Assembly (NCBI GenBank): GCA_032690845.1
Contig: CM064434.1
Location: forward strand, 35,444,342 to 35,508,341
Length of the DNA stretch: 64,000 nt
DNA from: Eleusine coracana subsp. coracana
Lineage: Eukaryota > Streptophyta > Magnoliopsida > Poales > Poaceae
Direction: 5' to 3'
The notes beneath the pieces were generated by a model. That model was not told the origin of the DNA. It searched no databases and saw only the letters and a list, made by a program, of their open reading frames with translations. A program made the translations under genes and the position numbers. This document shows, piece by piece, positions 42,617 through 52,816 of the stretch. Positions within the stretch are counted from its first letter, which is position 1, and the number at the start of each line of letters is the position of its first letter.

Positions 42617-44404
42617 TGTAAGGATCATGACCATTGAGGTCACCAAAGGTATGAATGTTTTGGTGATGAATGACAAACATCAAATATGATTGATGCCTAC
42701 ACGAGTGTTGTGTGTGTAGGAAACATTTTCTACTCTATGATGATTGTAGATCGTTGCCTTGGCGATGGATGACAATGACCACAAGCATGGAGGCTTGATG
42801 AGCTTGATGTAGTCCAAGGGTTGGAGGAGATGAATCAAGGCTAAGGACAAGCTATGGAGCAAGTGTTTGGAACACTTGTCTAGTTGTTATGGCTTTGAGT
42901 CCATAAGAAAAACCAGACTATCAATGGGGTCTAGGTCATGTCTCTTAGGTCATGACTAGTCGGTGTACTGCATGAATGCTCAGTGAAATCACAGGTGCTG
43001 AGTGATAGTGGAGAAGTCAAGGAGCTGTTCGGAGAAGCCGGAAAACAAAGTCAAGCGAGGATGAGAAGTTTCAGCTTCTGAACATAGTGACCGAACAGAG
43101 GGTCAGTGGAGATTGGACTGTATGGTCACTAGGAGATCAAAGGAGTCTGCGAGTAATCTATCAAGTCTGGAAACCCTAGAGATCGGATAGTATGGTCTAG
43201 TGACCGGATGGTATGGTCAGGAGGGCTGAGGCTCGGGACAGAGAGGAAGCAAACTAGAATTCTCTGGAATGCACATGACACAAAAAGACCGGACGGTCCG
43301 GTCTTCGGTCAGTACAAGAGATTGCAAGGACAAAGAATCCAATGCTCGGGAACCATTCTAGGAGTGACCGGATGGTCCGGTCAGGTAGAGACCAGACAGT
43401 CTGGTCAGTGGGTCCAGAAAGGCAATCTCGTAGAGCAACGGCTAGTTGGAGGTTGCAAGCCTATATAACTTCGTTGCTAGGGTCTTGGAGACCTCTCTTG
43501 GCCAGTAGAATAGCTTGGAGCATTTGGTGAGAACCAAGAGGAAAAGATGAGAGCACTAGGAGGAGATATTGCATATTTTGAGAGTGCTAGTGAAAGTAAC
43601 TTGAGCATCTTGCACATATAAGGCTAGGGTGTTCTTGAGTGTGTGATCTAGGTTGTTACTCTTGGTCTATGGTGAGACCTAGACCGTTTAGGTGTCGATG
43701 ATCGACCCTATCGTGATCGGTGGTAAAGGCTGTCACACGTTTGTATACGGTTTGAGCCTGCCGATGAAAGGGGGAATCAATTATGAGTGCCCATATCAGC
43801 TCGGGGAGTCCGATAAGTTCTCGAGGGGGGCGAGCTTGTGCCTTGGTGGCAGCAGTAACGCGACTGTGTGTTCACTCCGGGAGTGATTGCAGGCCCGTGG
43901 GCGAGAACTCCACATTGGTGGTGGGAGGGACCGGTACTCCAGCGGGAGTGGTCCAACGAGGAGTAGGGGAAGGAGCCATCATTTGGAGACCTTGGGAAAA
44001 AATCAAGAGCATTTCTTTACCCTCTCCTTACTATGATGTTTTCCTTTCCGTATTTACATACCGTGCTATTCATGCTTGTGTATTTACCTTGATCTAGTTG
44101 ACTACCTTGTAGACTTACAAATGCTTAGCTTTCACACTTGATGACTAGTATGTATAGGAGTTGCTTTGACTTGATTGATCAACCTAGTATGTTTTGTGCT
44201 ACTCATGCTTGTATGGTTACCTTGTCCTTGATTTAGTAGTCTTGCATGTGTAAGACTCTTTGCTAGCTAGTTGTGTGCTTCCGGTTATCCTTGATTAGTA
44301 GTTTGCATCGGAGTTGCATTGTCTTTGTGTGATGCACTAGTATGCTTAGGTTATTGTTCCTTTCAATGGTTCATTATCTTGTTTATGTAATTACCACTAC
44401 CACA
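42617..44404 (+). repeat. Element I: SIRE/Maximus-like 3' LTR, right end truncated
   Basis: The LTR begins TGTAAGGATCATGACC and runs about 1.8 kb. It lacks the usual LTR end and meets element D at 44404/44405. It holds several copies of the palindromic word gaccggacggtccggtc (43089-43406). Apart from the purine tract, no internal region of this element is recognisable. The open frames in it (for example 43208-43468) are not supported as genes. Confidence 0.75.
43287..43406. repeat. Cluster of palindromes in the element I LTR
   Basis: Three 17-bp inverted repeats: 43287-43303 (gaccggacggtccggtc), 43366-43382 (one base changed) and 43390-43406 (gaccagacagtctggtc, a compensated variant). Weaker forms lie at 43089-43105 and 43180-43222. 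Confidence 0.9.
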
Positions 44405-44710
44405 ATGCCCCATTCTACCAAGATGATGTGCAAACCGGCCAAAGGGCAGAAAGCTGCCGCCACCACTGTTGAGTCATCGTCTTCGGAGCTGGAGATCCCA
44501 GATTAGATGCGGGAATTCTCAAGGAGCAGTATCACAACCAAAGACATGAACACTATGGTTGTTGACGGCGTCCTTCCAGAGCAGGCGCGCATCGATTGGA
44601 AGGTACCTATTTCTGAAGCCCATCCTCTTCCAATCCACAAGGAGATTGTTGCCTTTCTCTCATTTTTTTAGCATGGTCTCGGAGTCCCCTGCTGTAGCTT
44701 CTTGCGCGGG
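44405..44710 (+). pseudogene. Element D antisense gene, first part of exon 1
   Basis: Homologous to the start of the element B antisense gene (Met-Val-Val-Asp-Gly-Val-Leu-Pro-Glu-Gln; Gly-Leu-Gly-Val-Pro-Cys-Cys). It begins at an ATG at 44405-44407, exactly at the junction with the element I LTR, so its own promoter is gone. Stops are present (TAG near 44504; TAG near 44670). Element E interrupts it within Phe-Leu-Arg-Gly-Leu-Leu. Confidence 0.8.
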
Positions 44711-45989
44711 TGTTGGTCATAATTACGCACCAACTTATATACCGCAAGAGGACGGTGTACAATTGTAGCACTTTTTCCCTTGAATTGAGTATTCCAAGGT
44801 TTATCGAATCCATAGAGACCTTAGGGGTAATTAAACAAAGTTAACAGTGAAAATGCTAATCAAAGCTACTGCCGAAAACAGGTTGCATGAGGGGAGACTG
44901 GCCAGCGTAAAGGTGCGCCAGACAGTAAATCTGTTGTTGCGCTGATCGGCGTAGGGTGAAGCCGATTGACACACTAGCTCCCGATTTATCGCTGCCGAGA
45001 GGAAACCCTTAATCGCGCGAGTATCTTACCCTACTCAACTATCCAATAGTGCTGCACACGTTTAGTGTTGTCACTACTAACCCACACTACTAGCATCATC
45101 AAGCAACCATAACCAATACAATGTCCGAAAACTATCCTAATCACCACGATCAATATAATATCTACTTAGCCTAGAACTAAGCAATTGGAATAAACACATG
45201 CATGATTATAGAATCAAGATAGACAAATCACCAAAACCATCATTAACATATTCAATCATCCTTGAGATACATAGAGTAAGAATCATCTCCGTCGAGATGG
45301 CCTACCTTGATGGATCAACTCTTAACACCAATGGTTCTTGAAATTCAACTAGAGATCTATTCTAACGGGGCAAGGCCCGGTGGCTCTAACTCACGGATCT
45401 GTTGTCGCTCTATCGCCTCTGCCTCCTCTCTTGCCACGACCAGGGTTTACAAGTATTTATAGAGGTTCTACTCATAGAGAACACGTTTTCTAGCAAATAA
45501 GGTGGTTGCGCCGATCGGCGCAAGCCGTGTCTTCTTTGGTTTCTCCTCCGAGTCGGTTCCTCTGTCTTCCACAACTGCCATGTGGGCCTTTTCCTTCGAG
45601 ATAAAGTCTTGTACTGCACGTCGAGATCTTGAAGTTCCATAAATCTTCTAGGCAAATATCTTCAAGTGTCTTACACAGATAAACTTCTATAAACATGTGG
45701 AATGGGCCTCGGTCATTTCTGTGGACCAAAACACCCTTGCGCCGATCGGCTCATGGGCTGCGCCGATCGGCGCACTGGGCTTCTTTAGTGCTTTTCGTCA
45801 TTTCTGGATTCCTATCCTCTCCAGCATCACTTTAATCACCAATTTTACCTGTTTCTACAATAAAGCTCCAAAACAACGCATATATAAATATATAGGCAAT
45901 ATCATAGGTAAATGGCCTAAATTAGTATTAATTATGCTCTAATTTGGGTAATATTCACATATAAAAGGGGCACTTGGGAAGTACCAACA
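44711..45989 (-). repeat. 3' LTR of element E (1279 bp, internal deletion)
   Basis: Plus-strand ends are TGTTGGTC..TACCAACA. Relative to the other LTR of E it lacks about 250 bp at 44980 (cacactag joined to ctcccg). Palindrome copies lie near 44937, 45506 (18-bp perfect), 45739 and 45759 (16-bp perfect). Confidence 0.9.
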
Positions 45990-46004
45990 GCTCCCCCACA
46001 CTTA
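45990..46004 (-). other. Polypurine tract of element E
   Basis: The minus strand reads AAGTGTGGGGGAGC directly before the LTR start TGTTGGTAC. Confidence 0.85.
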
Positions 46005-47573
46005 AACCTTTGATCATCCTGAGTAAAGTAAAATTAAGAAAAATCAAAGAACATACTCTTTGTATCATAAAAGATATCTCAAATGAGTAAATATTGAGCA
46101 TTGTTCTATTGTGGTGTATTTCATATTGGTATTCAGCAAAATAGTTCAAATATGGGCATAAAGCTTAAAGTTTCTCCCCAAAGCAATAAATCATGTCCCA
46201 CTCACAAATTATAACTTTTCCACACATGTAAATCACTTAAAAGATTGTTGTGAACATAAAGAATCTATCTTCCAAATAATCCAAGGAAACAACTCATCTT
46301 TCAAATCACTCAACCAATATTCTACATCATAATGATCAAATAATATTTGTGTAAGGCTTATATGAGTAGCTAGGTGAGGTAATTCAAGGATTGCAAACAT
46401 AAATAAACAATATATTATAAAGCTAGGAGATTATTCTTCGTTAGAATTATAGAAACTTTACCAAGATGGCTATTAAGAAAGAACAATTTAAGAAAGGACT
46501 CACACTTGGATATCTGGACATGCGCATAGCAAAAATTTGATCTTGGAAGAAAAAGAACTCCCATTATAAGAATGCACATAGTTGGAATGATTCATGGCTA
46601 TATTAGAATGAATTTCGAGAATAAGCATGTCATATACCATCCCCCCACAGTTAAAATTTTGCTAGTCCCTTAGCAAACAGCAGAGCTTTTCTCTTTTTTT
46701 TTTCTTTTTCTTCTTCTGTTTCCTTTTTATCACTTTTTGCTTCTCCCTTTTTTTATTTTGCTCTCTGCTGCGCCGATCGGCTCTCAACCCGAATTCACCA
46801 ACATTTGTTGGTATTTGATTTGTCTGGCTTCAACATTTATTCAAGAATATAGGCAGAAATATAGGATGTGGTCAAGGAATGATACTCAACAAGATATTTT
46901 GTGTTTATGGTAGAATACTCAGCGGAATTGAATTTTTGCATGAGTAATTCAAGGCTAGAAAAAGGTACACAAAGATTTGCCATCTTAATAAAGTTCATAC
47001 CAAAAAGAATTAAATCCTAACCAAACTCAACCATCAATTTAATGTTCATCTACTTATCAAAGGTTCATGAGAATTGCTCAAAATATGGCATTGGTAGGTA
47101 AAGATCTTGAAAAGAATAAATTCCAAAGTTTACAACATGAAAATTTATTTATGAAAAGATTGGTACTAAGTTATCATAACAATTTGGACAATACAAATGA
47201 AGCACATGGGTACTCAAAATTGCTCCACATAAGACATATTTGCCAAATAATCATTAAGTGTAAGTTCGAAATTTTATTCAATGCTCAACATTATTTGGTC
47301 TTCATCGGTACTTTTCAAGAAAGAATAAATAATTCAATTCTCCTAAAATAGCATAACCGCCACCATTATATTAAGATCAAAACTCAAATATATGGTGATG
47401 ATTTTTGCATACACTTTGCATAAAAATAAAACTACTACTAACACTCTTGCATGAAAGTAAACACACCCGATACATGGTTTCGCAACCCGCTCACACACAC
47501 ATAAGCAAATAAAGAAAAAGATTGCAAAAAAAAGAGAAAACACAAACCGGGAAACCGATACACGTGCCAACTC
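46005..47573 (-). other. Non-coding 3' region of element E
   Basis: AT-rich, no supportable gene. It contains a second purine tract next to ccatccccccacagttaaaa (46639-46658), a pyrimidine-rich stretch (46684-46770) and one palindrome copy (46769). A near-copy of 46005-46940 is found at 62150-63040 (element F). Confidence 0.75.
46684..46770. repeat. Pyrimidine-rich tract
   Basis: About 87 bp, almost all C and T on the plus strand, ending at a palindrome copy. A shorter version is present in element F at 62828-62870. Confidence 0.8.
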
Positions 47574-49051
47574 CTAGGCACTCCAGTTAAGTGGAGGTGG
47601 AGACGGTGGCTGATCAAAGCTATAGCACCGCGCCTTGAGTCGCTTGAACTCCTCCACCATTGCCTTGTGGTTGTTCCTCCATTGGGATGTGGCGTCCTCC
47701 ACGCGCTCGATGTAGTGCATGTTGTTGTTGATGTACCCCTGCATGGGCACAAAAAAGTCTGCACCAGGCACAAGACGCACCACAGGCACCAGGCTGAAGT
47801 AGGGAGCGCCAACCGGCGTGTCACGTGCACCGCCCGGTGCAGAGGGCTGTGAACCACCCACTGCGTCGCTCCACCCTGGCTGGTACCGCTGAGGCTCCTG
47901 GCATGAATTCTAGGAGTCCCACTCGCTACCGGCTGCTGTAGATGTCGCCGGCTATCGAACCCACCCACGGCGGTCCTTGAGAGCTCAGCCCCCCTCCAGG
48001 AGACTTTCCTCAAGCCAATTTCCTCCTTCTAGCTTGTGATGAAGGAAAACTCCTAGCTCCGCACATGGGAGCCTGACGTTGGTGCCACTGACATGGAAGC
48101 CGACGTGAACACTTCCCGTGACAATATTGCCACGAGTCATATTCTCGCTGATCTCCGTCGTGCACTCCCACTTGTCGTTGTGCCCTCCCGGTCCATCATC
48201 CTTGTAGACGAGGGCTGCTAGGCGTTGAAGATAGGCCCCGAAGGCCAACTTCTTGCTTTCCTTGCCCCTCTTGTCGATCCAACCCCGCACCATCATCGAC
48301 ATAGGGTTGCAATGAGACAGACTCACGATGGCGTTGTAGAGCCACCGCAAGTCCGCATCGGTGACGTTGCTGGAGTCGACCTTGTTGCCTGTGCACGCCG
48401 CCAACTTGAATGGTCGGGTTGTGGATGTTGCCATGCTTCATCTCCTCTATGAACGAGACCCATCTCCAAAAGGAGTCCAACTTCCCACGTCCCAAGATGC
48501 CGGCGACGTCAACGTCGGCGTCGAAGCCGAAGGCTTGAGCCGCCGCCTCCATGGTCACCGTGTAGCTGATGTTGCGGACGTGGAAGGAGGTGGAAGTCTG
48601 CCCAGCCGAGATTGTTGAGCATCCTTCTTATGTACTCCCACATGCCGATCCTAGTGAGGAAGGTCTCGTCCAAGTCAAAGTTGGGAACGAACCTTCCCCT
48701 CACCGCGAGGTAGTGCTGCTGTTCATCCACGCTCCAGAGGGTGAAGCCCTCCTCCACCGTGCGCGGCACGAATGCCGGCGGTGGTGGTGATCTGGAAACC
48801 CCACGACTTGCCACCATTTGGCTCCTCGTAACACGCTCCACAGGAAGGGGCACACAGGATACGGAGTGGCAGGCGCGGATCATTGCCTCTGAGCTAGTGG
48901 ATGCATCACCCACTGATATGTCATTGTGAGCGCTGTAGCTTCCCCTCGCCGAGGAGTCATTGCTCAACTTGCCTCTGCCGCCAGAACTACTTCCCAGATG
49001 CAGCCTCTTGCCCAACTTGTCGACGGAGGAGCGGAGATGATCCATCTGCAA
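47574..49051 (-). pseudogene. Element E 3' ORF (env-position, putative plant transposon protein type)
   Basis: A coding region of about 480 residues in three frames, starting near 49051 (Met-Gln-Met-Asp-His-Leu). Conserved-looking blocks are Phe-Val-Pro-Asn-Phe-Asp-Leu-Asp-Glu-Thr-Phe-Leu, Leu-Gly-Trp-Ala-Asp-Phe, Phe-Trp-Arg-Trp-Val, and Asp-Ala-Asp-Leu-Arg-Trp-Leu-Tyr. These recall the plant 'putative plant transposon protein' family found as the third ORF of Athila elements. I see no signal peptide or membrane segment, so an envelope role is not supported. Frameshifts near 48590 and 48430 and another break near 47985 disable it. Confidence 0.65.
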
Positions 49052-50318
49052 GGAATGAGAAATGTGTGCGAGATCGTAGATAGCGGGGAAGGTGGAGAGA
49101 TTACCGGAATGGTGTGCCGAACTGGAGGCACCTAGCCTCTCTTTTATAGTGTGGGAAACTTCCAGGAGAAGGACCCACCTGAATTTTTCAAAATTCGAGA
49201 GCGCGCCGATCAGTACAATTCAAATTTTGAATGTTGTGACAACTGTGGCGCTTGATTCGCTTCCCGGTACATCATGTTGGTTGGCAGGGGAACAGCACAG
49301 AATCTCGACGTCTTGATTGACTGCTCTAGTCAGTGTGGGCCCACGCCGATCGGCGCACCGTCTCTTTTTCAGCTTTTGGCCAATTCTGTGTCTCCTCTAC
49401 ACCACACACCTACATAGCAATCATACATGATCTTCAAAATCAACGCCTGCCACCTTTGTCGCCCATTGGGAATCGCATGGGTACCTACATCGGTCGGCGT
49501 AGTAGGGCGCCTATCGGTGCAAGTCCCTTACACCTCGTCTTTTAATCCTGCGCTGATCCTGATGCCTTGTGTTCATCTCTTTCACATAATTTTCTACTTT
49601 TCCCAATGTTCCTATAGCATTGACATACGTAGCAGGGCCTATCTAGTGACCGCGCTGAACCGCACTGACGCGCGCCGATTGGTGCGACGTCTATTCTTGC
49701 TCCTGGCCCCTCGCTTCTTCGCTAGATGTTGCTCTTCATCCTTTCCTGCATCATTTAGCAACCATTTTGCACACAAAAATTAATTCAAAAAGATTTTTAA
49801 TTACCTCGAAAATAGCTCCGCATCTAAAAATTACTGTGCTGGTTGATTTTTAGTACTCCTTCAATTATGAGTATCGTCAGCCTTCTGTACTGACCTGGGC
49901 AATAACGCGCCAATCGGCGCAAGCACTGTTCCTTCCTGTTTTTGGTATTTTTTTGTTTTATTCCTATGTTGTTAGTCTACAGTATGTATATACACAGTTT
50001 TGCACAAATAAACAGACAACACAAGAGCACATAAGAATTAAGCACACATTTTTTTCTATTTCTTTTATTCAGGAGATTGTCTTTATTAATAGCAAGCAAA
50101 TTAAAAACATCAGGTTGCCCTCCTGGCCAGCACTAATTAACTAGATGAAGCGGGTTGCCCTCCCGCAAGCACTAAACAACTTCTAAATTCCCCAATCATT
50201 GGGTTGCCTCCCAAGAGCGCTCTAGTTATTTAGAGGTCAAAGAGCTTGACATCCCCGCAAACAATCAATCCTTAGTGTCACGGTGCGGGATGTGAAGCCG
50301 CGACACTACAAGGTTCTC
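49052..50318 (-). other. Region of element E where pol should be; non-coding
   Basis: No RT, RNase H or IN motif in any frame. It contains palindrome copies at 49203, 49345, 49507, 49672 and 49907 (mostly decayed). Three copies of a gggttgccctccc-like word lie at 50112-50210. Confidence 0.8.
50112..50215. repeat. Three spaced copies of gggttgccctccc-like word
   Basis: Copies occur near 50113 (aggttgccctcctgg), 50149 (gggttgccctcccgc) and 50200 (gggttgcctcccaag). Each is followed by an agcact/agcgct-like end, with 36-50 bp spacing. Confidence 0.7.
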
Positions 50319-50795
50319 TTATCTCCATGGTTCATATACCTCAAACAATCTGTCCATACATCCCCTCCAATTACTCTCGATGCCTTGTTGCCACAGTGTC
50401 TTGTATCTCTTCACTTCATCAACACTATGACACTCTTCTACCTTTGGGCGAAACTTGAAAGAGTAGAGAGTCCCACTTATATCGAAGCTTATCTCACCAC
50501 TCCCAACATCAATACATGCTTTTGCTATCCTCGAGAAGGGTCTGCCTAAGATCAACGGGGTCCTCGTCCTCTTATCCATATCAAGCGTAATAAAATCAAT
50601 AGGGACGATGTGATCTCCAATTTGAACAGGCACATCCTCAGCTATTCCGTCAGGGAAGCGTACCGATTGATCGGCTAACTCCAAACACATACCCGTAGGC
50701 ACCAATTCAGGCAAATTGAGAGTTGTGAATATATGACGGGGCATAACACTTACACTTGCTCCAAGATCGCACAAGCACCTATCAAATATCCTTGT
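50319..50795 (-). pseudogene. Element E protease
   Basis: A 151-residue open frame from 50774 with Cys-Asp-Leu-Gly-Ala-Ser-Val-Ser-Val-Met-Pro at its N-terminus, the Athila aspartic-protease loop. Later motifs are Ile-Asp-Phe-Ile-Thr-Leu-Asp and Ile-Leu-Gly-Arg-Pro-Phe. The upstream frame (gag side) ends just before it, with a break near 50780-50800. The catalytic Asp is intact. No RT follows. Confidence 0.85.
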
Positions 50796-52698
50796 TCAAA
50801 TCATGCATTTGATGCTTGGTGATCCAGGGTCGGGTTTCTTCTCAAGTGCAACATCATTGATTGCTACCGGAAGTTCCTTAGTAGCCTTCACAACCTCCTC
50901 AGAAACTAGAGACTTCTTGTTTTGCATCATGTCCTTAATGTACTTGGCGTAGGTGGGTACTTGAATAGCATCAACAAAAGGGACATTGATGTAAAGCTTC
51001 TTCATAATATCGACGAACCTTGCAAATTGCTTATCGCGTTGCCGTGCTCTTTCTGTCCTCGTCAGCAGTTGGGTATCCAGGAACGTAGCAGGGCCATGAT
51101 CCTCTGTCTCCATGCCCATTTTCAGACCAGAGAGGTCAACATCCTCCTCGCGCCGATCGGCGCTTTCAGGGAGCCGATCGGTGCCGTCAGGATCGTCGCG
51201 CCGATCGACGGCAGGTGTGTGCCAATCGGCGTCGGGCCTCTTTGCTCCCGTAGGATGCTCTAGATCTTCTGTTTGTTTTCCTGACCTCGTAGCTATTGCC
51301 TTCAATTGCTCTACAGACTTCGTATTGTCAGGAATAGCCCCTTTGTTGCCTTGAATGGCTTGCGATAATTGTCCCATCTGTTGCTCCATAATCTTGGCAT
51401 GCTTCAAAATCTGCTCATTGGAGCTCCCAATTTCTACCACCTTGTCATTAATTCCCTCAAGGACATGATCAATCTCCTTGAATTTAGCTTGATTTTCCTT
51501 GTTGATCTTCTCTTGAGCTTGGAAGAATTCATGACAATGGAGACGAAGTGGGATAGAATTTGGCATGGACAAACTAGGAGAGAAAGAACTCCTTTGCTGC
51601 TGAAATTGGGGCTCCATCCACTATTCTTCATATATTCTAGCATCTTCATCTCTTTAGGGCAATCTTTCTGCATATCACCAAATTCTCCACACTCACCACA
51701 AGTGGAGCGTGATTCCGCTAGCTTGAGTGGCTCTTCCTTAGGGTATGAAGATTATTGTCCAAATTTCTTTGAATAGCATCAAGGCAATCTATAATCAAGT
51801 CTTCATGAGTCCTATCAAGCACACTCTTTGCCACTCGTTTTGAAGGTTGCAAATTCCTTTAAGTTCTCTCATTATCCCATGATTGATTTTCAACTAGCAA
51901 CTTGATCAAATTCTTAGCTTTGGTGGGAGTTTTTGACATGAACGAACCTACAGTTGAAGCATCCAAGTGTTGACAAGATAGTTGATTCAATCTTGTGTAG
52001 AACCTTTCAAAAACTTCTCCAACCATCAGACCATGATGAGGACATGCATCCTGGTATTCATTGTATCTTTCCTATGCTTCTCCAATGCTCTCATCAACAT
52101 TCTGTCTAAATCCAAGAATCTTATTCTTCAAAGCTTGAGTCTTACCAGGAGGGAAGTATTTGGCCAAGAATTCAGCTGCTAACGTGTTCCACACCATCTT
52201 CACTGGGTTTTCCAATCCATTGTACCATTGCTTGGAGCGTCCAACTAGAGAGAAGGGGAACAGCCACACACATGCTTGGTTTCCGTCCAATCCTGCTATC
52301 TTGAATGTACTGCAAACCTCATTGAAGTGTTGCAAGTGATGATTGGGGTCTTCTGAACCTGTGAATGGTTGTTGCACCACTATTCCAACATATCTCTCCA
52401 ATTGATACGGAAGTTGATCTTGAGCTTCTTGGAAATTTGTCTTGACAACATTAGTCAATTGAGGCTTGAGACGATTAACCATAGGTAACTCTGCCATCTC
52501 CTCTTCTTCTTGATCTTGAACTGGATCTTCTATTGTGAATAATGCTCGAGAGGTGGCACAGACTGCTTCTCCTGCTAAATCTCCAAGTGACTTGCTTCTC
52601 TTCTCCGTTGTTCTCTTCATGTGAAAGAGTCTTTCTAGATCATCGGTGTAATTCGAGGGTTTGTTTGACTTAGAACCATCCATACCTGTTAGTTTCAC
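50796..52698 (-). pseudogene. Element E gag
   Basis: Start Met near 52683-52698 (Met-Asp-Gly-Ser-Lys-Ser-Asn). The capsid part (52698-52072) has the Athila-like block Phe-Pro-Phe-Ser-Leu-Val-Gly-Arg-Ser-Lys-Gln-Trp-Tyr. A damaged stretch follows (51780-52070), then a zinc knuckle near 51655-51712 in which the His position is Asp (Cys-Gly-Glu-Cys-Gly-Glu-Phe-Gly-Asp). A 273-residue frame (51617-50796) with a coiled-coil-like segment and a polar linker completes the region. The linker contains four palindrome copies (51150-51233), each read as x-Asp-Arg/Trp in the same frame. Confidence 0.83.
51150..51233. repeat. Four palindrome copies inside the gag ORF of element E
   Basis: Copies at 51150-51163 (GCGCCGATCGGCGC, perfect), 51171-51185, 51198-51212 and 51218-51233 (decayed). 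All lie in the same reading phase. Confidence 0.92.
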
Positions 52699-52781
52699 TT
52701 AACAGAATATACATACTAAAGAGACAAGTAAAGCACAACGACTAAACACTGATACATCAAACAATGTTTAAAAACCTGCTA

Positions 52782-52801
52782 TGATCCCCGGCAATGACTT
52801 T
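52782..52801 (-). other. Degenerate primer-binding site of element E
   Basis: The minus strand reads ..AGTCATTGCCGGGGATCA, sharing TTGCCGGGGA with the TGGCGCCGTTGCCGGGGA-type site commonly assigned to tRNA-Asp in Athila; its first half has diverged. Confidence 0.6.
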
Positions 52802-52816
52802 AGAAAAAGGTAAGCT

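Noticed and set aside
43208..44097. ORFs in the SIRE-like LTR as genes
   Set aside because: They are short, not conserved in any visible second copy, and overlap the palindromic word array in LTR sequence.
47574..49051. Functional viral envelope gene
   Set aside because: No signal peptide, membrane segment or cleavage motif is visible, and the frame is broken at least twice.
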